Source: Bacilli bacterium (GTDB lineage Bacteria; Bacillota_I; Bacilli_A; RF39; UBA660). Taken from it: a stretch of DNA of 9,308 bases. Below are positions 1-6,900 of this stretch, piece by piece. Positions within the stretch are counted from its first letter, which is position 1. The number at the start of each line of letters is the position of its first letter. The position numbers were made by a program, and so were the translations under genes. The stretch is from contig JAQUEG010000017.1 of NCBI GenBank assembly GCA_028685275.1, positions 1 to 9,308 of the forward strand, given 5' to 3'. The notes below the pieces were generated by a model, which worked only from the letters and a program-made list of their open reading frames with translations, ran no database searches and had not been told where the DNA came from.

Positions 1-640
1 AAGGACTGTTTTTTTGACCACGAAATGGTGCAGGGGTTAAAAATGGTGCATCTGTTTCTAATACAATATATTCAAGCGATATATCTTTTATTACTTCTCT
101 CAATGTCTCCGCATTTTTAAAAGTAATAATGCCATTAACTCCTAACAAAAAACCTAAATCAATAAATTTTTGAGCCCAAACTTTATTTTCGTTAAAACAA
201 TGTATAATTCCTCGAACGTTATATTTTTTTATTAAGCTATAAATATCTGAAGTTGCTTCACGATTATGAACAATAACTGGTATATTATATTTTTGCGCTA
301 TCATAAGCTGTTTTTCAAATACTCTTTTTTGAATATCTTTATTACAATTATAATAATAATCAAGTCCTATCTCACCAATAGCAATTACTTTCTTGTTTTT
401 TATTTGTTCTTCTAAAAGGCAATAATCATGATCACTAATTTTATCTGCAAAAGCAGGATGAAAACCAATTGCCGCATATATATTTTGATACTTATTTGAT
501 AATTCTATTGCCTCTTCATTAGATGGTAAATCGCATCCGTTAGTAATAATTAGTTCAATATCTTCTTTGAAAATATCATCGATTAAGGATGAAAAATTAT
601 TATATTCGTTTTTTTCTAAATGGCAATGTGCATCAATCAT
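1..640 (-). CDS. tatD: TatD family metal-dependent DNase, partial (3' end outside window)
   Basis: A TatD-type TIM-barrel hydrolase, a family of metal-dependent deoxyribonucleases acting in DNA degradation and quality control. The reading frame is open from ATG at 640 to the window edge, giving 213 residues of a family usually near 255, so only the last 40 or so are missing. Visible metal ligands are the N-terminal HxH (H5, H7), E90 in IGEIGLDYYY, H125 in VIVHNREA, H147 in IIHCFN and D197 in LETDAPFL. GFHP (59-62) and the PFRG segment (205-208) are also family hallmarks. ATG follows GGGAGG with a 6-base gap. It lies downstream of metG as in B. subtilis (metS-yabD), with a small membrane-protein gene inserted between. 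Exact substrate is not determined by sequence. Confidence 0.95.
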   Translation of the reverse strand, partial: MIDAHCHLEKNEYNNFSSLIDDIFKEDIELIITNGCDLPSNEEAIELSNKYQNIYAAIGFHPAFADKISDHDYCLLEEQIKNKKVIAIGEIGLDYYYNCNKDIQKRVFEKQLMIAQKYNIPVIVHNREATSDIYSLIKKYNVRGIIHCFNENKVWAQKFIDLGFLLGVNGIITFKNAETLREVIKDISLEYIVLETDAPFLTPAPFRGQKNSP

Positions 641-673
641 TTTTTGCCTCCCCAACATTAATTCAAAAATGAA

Positions 674-701
674 AAACTATATCAACTATATGACATAGTT
701 T
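674..701 (-). terminator. AT-rich hairpin at end of the small membrane-protein gene (weak terminator candidate)
   Basis: An 11-base-pair inverted repeat (arms 691-701 and 674-684, one G-U pair, loop of 6 bases TATAGT on the minus strand) overlaps the stop codon at 700-702. On the minus strand the distal arm ends in TTT and is followed by a T-rich stretch (TTC, then ATTTTTG). This could attenuate or terminate transcription before tatD, but the stem has only two G-C pairs and the T run is interrupted. Confidence 0.4.
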
Positions 702-870
702 ATCCAAAATCTTTTATTCTTAAAAAACGAATAAATGTAACTACAATAACTACTAAATACCCTAAATCTACATATCTAAAGGAACTAAATAAACATACTA
801 CCAAATATGTAATCACTGCAATAAATACTAAAATTATGTACTGCTTTGATTTTTTTTGGTTGCGTTTCAT
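700..870 (-). CDS. small two-helix membrane protein, function unknown
   Basis: A 56-residue ORF that I do not recognise. The N terminus is strongly basic (MKRNQKKSKQ), followed by a hydrophobic segment at about 11-30 (YIILVFIAVITYLVV...), a short polar turn FRYVD (31-35), a second hydrophobic segment at about 36-49 (GYLVVIVVTFIRF) and a charged tail RIKDFG. This predicts a helical hairpin in the cytoplasmic membrane with both ends inside. ATG at 870 has AAGGGA 8 bases upstream, which together with the clean hydropathy pattern argues that it is a real gene and not chance. It lies about 110 bases after metG and 59 bases before tatD on the same strand, so it may be read from the metG transcript. 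No catalytic residues, Cys pairs or signal cleavage site are visible. Confidence 0.72.
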   Translation of the reverse strand: MKRNQKKSKQYIILVFIAVITYLVVCLFSSFRYVDLGYLVVIVVTFIRFLRIKDFG

Positions 871-922
871 GGAATAAATCCCTTCCTATTGTTTATTAAT
901 TTATTTTAATATTATCACGTTA

Positions 923-950
923 TCAAAAATAATACTATAATTATTTTTGA
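923..950 (-). other. perfect AT-rich hairpin downstream of metG
   Basis: An 11-base-pair perfect inverted repeat (arms 923-933 and 940-950, loop TATAGT on the minus strand) lies about 33 bases past the metG stop. In the minus direction no T run follows, although the distal arm itself contains TTTTT. It may be a weak terminator or RNA-stabilising 3' hairpin for the dut-metG transcript. Apart from this hairpin I see nothing convincing in 871-983, and no good sigma-A promoter for the next gene. Confidence 0.35.
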
Positions 951-983
951 CTTCTTTTGTCGTTTACAATAAATTTGACATAT

Positions 984-2543
984 TTATTTTTTTTCAATTT
1001 CTGATATTTTTTCTTCTTTATTAATTCGCATATAAAGCGGTTCCCCTTGTTGTACAATAGTTCCAACTTTTAAACCATTAAATTCTTTTAATGAATCCCA
1101 TGTATGAATTTGAGTATTTAGTTGATTTAATATCTTTGAAGTAGTTTTTGGCATAAATGGTTGTAATAATACGGCAATAAAACGAATACTTTCTAATAAA
1201 TTATAAATAATTGTTCCTAAACGTTCATATTCATTATTTTTTGCTAATTCCCATGGAGTACTTTCCTCAATATATTTATTACAACGTCTTATTAATTCAA
1301 ATATATGATTTATTGCTTTATTAACATATAAATCATCCATTGCTTCAGCAACAGCTATTGGTATATTTAATGCTAATGATATTAGATTTTCATCTAATTC
1401 GGTCTTATCTTTTGGTTCTTTAACTTCCCCGTTAAAATACTTATAACACATACTTATCGTACGATGAACTAAATTACCTAAAGAATTGGCTAAATCAGAG
1501 TTTATACGTTCAATTATTAAATCATATGTAATAATTCCATCTGTAGCAAAGGGAGTTTCCGCTAAAACATAATATCTAATAGCATCCACACCAAATAGTG
1601 ACGCTAAGTCATCAGCATATAATGTATTTCCTTTTGATTTACTCATTTTACCACCATCAACTAATAACCAAGGATGCCCAAATACTTTCTTTGGTAATGG
1701 TTCTCCTAACGCCATTAATAAAATTGGCCAATAAATAGTATGAAATCTTAATATATCTTTACCAATTAAATGAACATCAGCTGGCCAATATTTTTTATAT
1801 TTATCGTCATGTTTTTGGTTTACATTATATCCTAAAAAAGTAATATAATTACTTAAAGCATCAATCCAAACATAAATAATATGTTTTTTATCAAAAGATA
1901 CAGGAATTCCCCAATCAAATGTAGAGCGGGTTACGCATAAATCTTGCAATCCTGGTTTTAAGAAATTATTAATCATTTCCGTTTTTCTTAATTCTGGTTG
2001 AATGAAATCAGGATGTTCCTCAATATACTTAATTAATCGATCAGCATATTTATTTAATTTAAAAAAATATGCTTCTTCACTAGCAGCTTGTACTTCTCGT
2101 CCACAATCAGGACATTTATTATCAACTAATTGTGTTTCAGTTAGAAATAATTCGCAAGGAGTACAATATAACCCCTCATATTTGCCTTTATAAATATCGC
2201 CTTGTTCATATAATTTATTGAAAATTTGCGATACTTTTTCTTTATGTATTGGATCACTTGTTCTAATAAAAGCATCATAACTAATGTCCATTACATCCCA
2301 TATGCTTTTAACTACATCTGCTATTTCATCTACATGTTCCTGTGGCTTACGATTTAAATTAATTGCTTTTTGTTGAATTTTTTGTCCATGTTCATCAGTA
2401 CCTGTTTGAAAATATACATCATAACCCCTTAATCTTTTATAGCGAGCAATCGCATCAGCTAATATAATTTCATAAGTATTACCAATATGTGGTTTTTCAG
2501 AAGTATAAGCAATTGCTGTTGTTATATAAAACTTCTCTTTCAT
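984..2543 (-). CDS. metG: methionyl-tRNA synthetase, short form without C-terminal tRNA-binding domain
   Basis: Class I aminoacyl-tRNA synthetase that charges tRNA-Met and initiator tRNA with methionine in the cytosol. The 519-residue protein shows the signature HIGN (19-22, the HIGH motif with Asn last), TGTDEHGQKI (48-56), a four-Cys zinc knuckle (C127, C130, C144, C147), KMSKS (299-303) and an anticodon-binding helical domain with the STPWELAK segment (428-435). B. subtilis MetS is about 660 residues; this one ends about 140 earlier and lacks the C-terminal EMAP-II-like dimerisation/tRNA-binding domain. The ATG at 2543 is chosen over the preceding in-frame TTG (2546) because AAAGGAGGAG ends 7 bases upstream. 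It overlaps the dut stop by one base (TGATG), implying coupled translation, and is controlled by the upstream Met T-box. Confidence 0.97.
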   Translation of the reverse strand: MKEKFYITTAIAYTSEKPHIGNTYEIILADAIARYKRLRGYDVYFQTGTDEHGQKIQQKAINLNRKPQEHVDEIADVVKSIWDVMDISYDAFIRTSDPIHKEKVSQIFNKLYEQGDIYKGKYEGLYCTPCELFLTETQLVDNKCPDCGREVQAASEEAYFFKLNKYADRLIKYIEEHPDFIQPELRKTEMINNFLKPGLQDLCVTRSTFDWGIPVSFDKKHIIYVWIDALSNYITFLGYNVNQKHDDKYKKYWPADVHLIGKDILRFHTIYWPILLMALGEPLPKKVFGHPWLLVDGGKMSKSKGNTLYADDLASLFGVDAIRYYVLAETPFATDGIITYDLIIERINSDLANSLGNLVHRTISMCYKYFNGEVKEPKDKTELDENLISLALNIPIAVAEAMDDLYVNKAINHIFELIRRCNKYIEESTPWELAKNNEYERLGTIIYNLLESIRFIAVLLQPFMPKTTSKILNQLNTQIHTWDSLKEFNGLKVGTIVQQGEPLYMRINKEEKISEIEKK

Positions 2544-3046
2544 CAATTAACTCCTCCTTTTCCTGTACTACCTATGCCACCTTTACGTTCCATTAAATTA
2601 TCTTTTTCGTCATCAGTTATAAAATATTTTAAAAAAATACCTTGCGCAAAACGTTCCCTTTTTTTTACCTTCCAAACCTCAGAACCTTCATTTTGTAAAG
2701 CAACAAAAATATGGCCTTCATTTTTATCATTATTATAATAATCAGCATCAATTATACCCATTTGATTACATAATCTAACATTATATTTAAAACCTATGCT
2801 ACTTCGTAAAATAATTGCTAAAAATTCATCATCTTGCATGTATGCCCTTATACCTGTTGGTATTTTTATGATTTCACCTGGCTTTAAATTAAATGACATT
2901 GGGGCATAAAAATCATAACCAGCAGCTTTTTTTGTTGCCCGACTAGGAATAATTAAATCATTGTAATGTTCTTCAGTTATATCAATATTAGCAAAATCTT
3001 TTTGATATTGTTTGAAACTAATTTTAGAAAAGCCTCTTTTACTAAT
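2543..3046 (-). CDS. dut: dUTP diphosphatase (trimeric dUTPase) with probable ATT start
   Basis: Hydrolyses dUTP to dUMP and pyrophosphate, keeping uracil out of DNA and feeding dTMP synthesis. All five dUTPase motifs are present in a 167-residue frame: AGYDFYAP (42-49), RSSIG (81-85), NQMGIIDADYYNN (94-106, catalytic Asp D100), RERFAQG (130-136) and the glycine-rich tail RKGGIGSTGKGG (154-165). The first ATG in frame (2899, residue 50) lies after motif 1, so starting there would delete an essential motif. Upstream of it there is no ATG, GTG or TTG back to an in-frame TAA at 3059-3061. The best start is the second of two ATT codons (3044-3046), 7 bases after AAGGAGG, giving an N terminus M-SKRGF typical of this family. 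It is the first gene after a Met T-box terminator and its stop overlaps the metG ATG. Confidence 0.92.
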   Translation of the reverse strand: MSKRGFSKISFKQYQKDFANIDITEEHYNDLIIPSRATKKAAGYDFYAPMSFNLKPGEIIKIPTGIRAYMQDDEFLAIILRSSIGFKYNVRLCNQMGIIDADYYNNDKNEGHIFVALQNEGSEVWKVKKRERFAQGIFLKYFITDDEKDNLMERKGGIGSTGKGGVN

Positions 3047-3060
3047 AATATTACCTCCTT
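3044..3060 (-). promoter_or_regulatory. dut ribosome-binding site and non-canonical ATT start
   Basis: AAGGAGGT at 3053-3060 is a near-perfect anti-16S match. It is followed by two tandem ATT codons at 3047-3049 and 3044-3046; the second has ideal spacing (7 bases from AAGGAGG). The Shine-Dalgarno begins at the very next base after the T run of the T-box terminator, so it exists only in read-through transcripts. ATT initiation is known from infC; here it is inferred from the protein alignment logic, not measured. Confidence 0.75.
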
Positions 3061-3088
3061 AAAAAAACGCCCTGCATAAGGGCGTTTT
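3061..3088 (-). terminator. T-box intrinsic terminator
   Basis: Perfect 9-base-pair stem AAAACGCCC/GGGCGTTTT with a 7-base loop (TTATGCA), the distal arm running into a run of seven T. The proximal arm CGCCCTT is shared with the competing antiterminator: GCG (3091-3093) pairs with CGC and AAGG (3101-3104) pairs with CCTT. Termination and antitermination are therefore mutually exclusive. Confidence 0.95.
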
Positions 3089-3269
3089 ATCGCGGTACCA
3101 CCTTAATTTATAATGATAATTATAATCTTATTTCTTTAACGCAGCCAACGGTTTAATTAACTAAACAACTCCCGGGTCATCTTCAATAAGTACTGCTTCT
3201 CTTTCCACCTAACAGAGTTCTCTTTTAACATAATACTTATTTACTCATTCGTTCATCGCTTTAAATATT
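3061..3269 (-). ncRNA. T-box leader riboswitch, methionine specifier
   Basis: A tRNA-sensing leader controlling dut-metG by transcription antitermination. The T-box sequence AAGGTGGTACCGCG is at 3091-3104. Its variable base is T in TGGT, complementary to the A73 discriminator of tRNA-Met. Stem I is recognisable: AGCGATGA with a GA-type kink-turn opposite GGAG, the AGTA of the specifier loop, an 8-base-pair helix AATAAGTA/TACTTATT, and an AGAGAAC...GTTAGGTGG distal region. The specifier loop reads GAAG-ATG-ACCC with the triplet at 3178-3180, i.e. a Met codon, in agreement with metG downstream. A small stem III (GTTTA/TAAAC) follows. Uncharged tRNA-Met should stabilise the antiterminator and allow read-through. 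The 5' end is placed about 7 bases after the -10. Confidence 0.95.
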
Positions 3270-3275
3270 AAAAAT

Positions 3276-3304
3276 ATTATATCACATTTATAATTCCATT
3301 ACAA
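3276..3304 (-). promoter_or_regulatory. sigma-A promoter of the T-box dut-metG unit
   Basis: The -35 TTGTAA (3299-3304) and -10 TATAAT (3276-3281) are separated by 17 bases, with the extended element TG one base before the -10 (TGATATAAT). It lies just after the spoVT stop, so the dut-metG unit has its own start and does not depend on mfd/spoVT transcription. The predicted +1 is near 3269, immediately before T-box stem I. Confidence 0.85.
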
Positions 3305-3330
3305 CTATAATTCAAGAATTTTTATAATTA

Positions 3331-3858
3331 TTATTCAATATAATTACTTATTATTCTCCCCATAAAACTAATCATCTTTTTATCATAATCAGTTATTTCG
3401 TTATGTTTACTTTTCATAATTATCATTCCTATTACATCACCAGTATTCATAATTGGAAAAAAATAATGCAACCCTTTTTCTTTATTATTATTTATGATAT
3501 TTATTTTATTTTCTTCAAATATTACTTTTGGTTCTCTTTGCATCATTATATTGCTTATATCATTAGTAATTTCTTTTTCTAAATATTTTTCTCTTAATTC
3601 AGGGGAAGCAGCAATTACTTTATCTCTATCTGTAATAATAATTTCAGCATTTATCACATCTTCAACTGCTTTTATACATAAAACAGCAATATCACTTATT
3701 TTATCAATAAGTGAGTGTTTTTTTAATATAATATTATCACCATCAATAAAAATTTCTAAATGTTCTCCGTCTCGAATTCTTAAATTTTTCCTAATTTCCT
3801 TTGGAAGAACAATACGACCTAAATCATCTATTCTTCTTAAAACACCAGTTGATTTCAT
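3331..3858 (-). CDS. spoVT: SpoVT-type AbrB/GAF transcriptional regulator
   Basis: A swapped-hairpin AbrB DNA-binding domain at residues 1-50 (MKSTGVLRRIDDLGRIVLPK, then EIRKNLRIRDGEHLEIF) is followed by a GAF-like domain to residue 175. B. subtilis SpoVT has the same two-domain plan (178 residues, start MKATGIVRRIDDLGR); AbrB itself lacks the second domain, so SpoVT is the better name. In B. subtilis it is a forespore regulator under sigma-G that tunes late spore genes and germination. The second of two ATGs (3858) is chosen because GAGG lies 7 bases upstream, against only 4 for the first (3861), and because family members start MK-TG. It follows mfd as in B. subtilis. No terminator is visible after its stop. 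Whether this organism sporulates cannot be told from this window. Confidence 0.93.
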   Translation of the reverse strand: MKSTGVLRRIDDLGRIVLPKEIRKNLRIRDGEHLEIFIDGDNIILKKHSLIDKISDIAVLCIKAVEDVINAEIIITDRDKVIAASPELREKYLEKEITNDISNIMMQREPKVIFEENKINIINNNKEKGLHYFFPIMNTGDVIGMIIMKSKHNEITDYDKKMISFMGRIISNYIE

Positions 3859-3886
3859 CATGTTACCTCACTTTCTTTGTCTTTTA

Positions 3887-3915
3887 TATTATGTGAAAGT
3901 AACAATAAAATATAC
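3887..3915 (-). promoter_or_regulatory. candidate forespore (sigma-G/F-like) promoter for spoVT
   Basis: In the 64-base mfd-spoVT gap, CATAATA (3887-3893) matches the B. subtilis sigma-G -10 pattern CATnhTA, and GTATA (3911-3915) resembles the -35 GMATR with one mismatch, at a 17-base spacing. The start point would be about 20 bases before the ATG, just upstream of the Shine-Dalgarno. No comparable sigma-A pair with good spacing is seen. In such AT-rich DNA chance matches are common, so confidence is moderate. Confidence 0.45.
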
Positions 3916-3922
3916 ATTTCCG

Positions 3923-6900
3923 TTAAAAATTCGACACTTTTTTTAAAAATTCTAATAATATATATAACCAATGTTTTTCTAAATTGGTAATCAATAATGT
4001 TGCTTTAAATTTATTGTTTTTATATTGAAATTTAAAATTATTGGAAAAACTTGAACCTGCTGTCATTATTTTGTTTATTTCTAATTTTTGAGTTGCTTTC
4101 TTACTCCAAATTAATTCTATTTTTTCTTTTGTTTGATTAACTTTTTCAATACCAATAGTCGGAATAATTTTCTCAAACCATTCTTGATACATATAAATAA
4201 TTATATCTTCAGTTACTTTACCAAAACGATCCTCAATCTCATTTTTCACTTCTATTAATTTTTCATAACTATCGATTTCATTTATTTTCCGATGTAATTC
4301 TATTTTTAAATCTGGATCATTAACATATTCATCACTAATATAAGTAGCTATATTTAAAACTGGCTTTTCTTCTCTTTCTAATTCTATTGGTTTTATATTG
4401 TTTCCTTTTAAATATTCAATTTCTTCATTAAGCATTTTCATATATAATTCAATTCCGATCGCATCAATAAACCCAGCTTGTTCACTACCAAGAATGTTGC
4501 CCGCTCCTCTAATCGATAAATCACGAACAGCAATATCAAAACCACTTCCTAATTCCGTAAAATCTTTAATAGTGTTAAGTCTTTTAAGCGCAATTTCGCT
4601 TAAAACTTTATTTTTCTGATACATTAAATAAGCATAAGCAATTTTATTACTTCGACCTACTCTTCCTCTTATTTGATACAATTGGCTTAAACCAAAGCGG
4701 TCGGCATCGATAACAATTAAAGTATTAACATTAGGAATATCAATTCCGGTTTCAATAATGGTAGTACATACTAAAATATCATACTCTCCATTAATAAATT
4801 TAATCATCTCTGCCTCGATTTGTTGCTTTGCCATTTTACCATGAACATATGTTATTTGTGCCTCGGGAACAATTCTTTTTAAAAGATTTACCCTTTCAAG
4901 AATATTTGCTACACGATTATAAAGAAAAAATATTTGACCTTTTCGTGATAATTCCTTATATATTGCATCTTTAATAAGATATTCGTTATATTCCAAAACA
5001 TAAGTTTGAACAGGGAAACGATTAGCAGGTGGTGTTTCAATTACTGATAATCCTTTAATCCCCGCCATCGATAATTGTAAAGTACGTGGAATTGGTGTTG
5101 CCGATAGAGTTAAAACATCAATTCCCGTTTTATATTTTTTTATTTTCTCTTTGTGAATAACGCCAAATCTTTGTTCTTCATCAATAATTAATAATCCTAG
5201 ATCTTTAAACGAAATATCTTTGCTTAATAAACGGTGTGTCCCAATTATCAAATCAATTGTCCCTTTTTTTAGTTCATTAATTATTTCTTTCGTCTTATTT
5301 GACGACACAAATCGATTCAATAATTCAATTTTAATAGGAAAGTTTTTAAATCTTTCAATTGCATTTATATAATGTTGATGGGAAAGAATAGTGGTTGGGC
5401 ACAAATAGGCAACTTGTTTATTATTATTTATCGCCTTAAATGCCGTCCTAAAGGCAACTTCTGTTTTACCAAATCCAACATCCCCACATAATAATCGATC
5501 CATAGTTTCGTTACTTTCCATATCGTTTTTAATTTCCTCGATTGCTTTTTTTTGGTCTTCAGTTTCATTAAAAATAAATTCACTTTCAAAAATAACTTGG
5601 TTTTCATCATCAGGAGCATAAGCAAAACCTTTAGTCATTTTCCGTAAGGCAGAAGTTAAAAGCAATTCTTTAGCCATATCAATTAACTTCCCTCTTACAC
5701 GTGCTTTGGTTTTTTGCCAATCGGTACCACCTAGTTTATCAATTCGTGGTTTAACTCCATCTTGAGAAGAATATTTATATATTAAGTCTATTTTTTCGAC
5801 CGGGATATATAGTTTGTCATTATTTCGATATTTAATTTGTAAGTAATCTTTCTTAATGCCTTTCTTATTTAAAGTAGCAATGCCTGCATAAACTCCAATA
5901 CCATTAATATTATGAACAACATAATCACCAATTTTTAGCTTGTTAATGTTTTTAATTTTATTTCCGTATTTATATTTGCTATGATAAATTACATTATTAG
6001 TTGCATCATTAAAAAGATTAGCATACGACAACACTATATAATTTTCAATCATATAGCACGCCATGATATCTCGCTTTATTATATTGATACATTTTTTATT
6101 AATATTATTTTCATTAGTTATAACAAAATTTCTTCCTAAAACATTTTCTAAATTATTAATTTGTGCATCTGTTGTCACATATATTATTATTGTTTTTCCT
6201 TGTGTTAACATTTTGTTTAATTGTTGTTTGATATTAATAGATTGTTGATAAATTATAATGGGTTTCGAATTATACAATTCGAATGAATCAATCGCTATCT
6301 TAGTGGCATTTCTTTTTTCTACATTTATATATATTTCATTAGTATAATTTAATTTTTCTAATTCAAACATATAATTTGTTTCTAATTCTTCTTTATTATT
6401 TTGCTTATAATTTAATATTTCTTCACGCAATTGTAAATTAGCATTTATAATTTGTTGATAATCTTTATAAACAACTATTGGTTTATTCAAATAATTACTA
6501 ATATTAACAATTTCATCACTATATATTGATAAATATTTTTGCTTTTTAATTATACTCTCTGCCGATTTAGGAATTAAAAACTCAGAAAAAGGGTATATGT
6601 TTATTTCTTTAATTTTATTGATTGATCTTTGAGTGTTTAAATCAAAATACTTAATAGATTCAATAGCATCGCCCCAAAATTCAATTCTAACTGGATTTTC
6701 TTCTGTAATTGAAAAAATATCCACAACAAAACCGCGTTCACCAAAATCTCCTATTTGAGTAACAATTGTTTCTCGATTATAACCCAATTCATATAAACTC
6801 CGAACTAGATTTTCTTTTTTTATTTCTTCTCCTTCTTTTATTTTTATTATTCTTCTTTCAAACAAATCTTTTGAAGGTAAATACCTTAAAAAACCCATTA

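Noticed and set aside
871..983. Possible sigma-A promoter for the small membrane gene (TATAGT or GATAAT as -10)
   Set aside because: No acceptable -35 at 16-18 bases for either hexamer; such -10-like strings are expected by chance in this AT-rich gap.
2544..2546. TTG start for metG one codon before the ATG
   Set aside because: Spacing from the Shine-Dalgarno is only 4 bases versus 7 for the ATG, and ATG is the stronger codon.
2543..2899. dut beginning at the first ATG (118 residues)
   Set aside because: This start removes the AGYDFYAP motif and N-terminal strand required for dUTPase, and has no Shine-Dalgarno; the frame continues upstream to a perfect one.
3051..3077. Eight-codon leader ORF starting in the terminator loop and ending just before dut
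   Set aside because: It has no ribosome-binding site and its codons are dictated by the terminator stem and Shine-Dalgarno; likely incidental.
3494..3946. Plus-strand ORF of 150 codons opposite spoVT
   Set aside because: It is the antisense shadow of a clear SpoVT gene, with low-complexity Ile/Ser/Leu composition and no ribosome-binding site.
5428..5625. Minus-strand Lys/Leu-rich ORF within mfd in another frame
   Set aside because: It lies wholly inside the Walker A region of mfd, and its composition reflects frame-shifted AT-rich codons.
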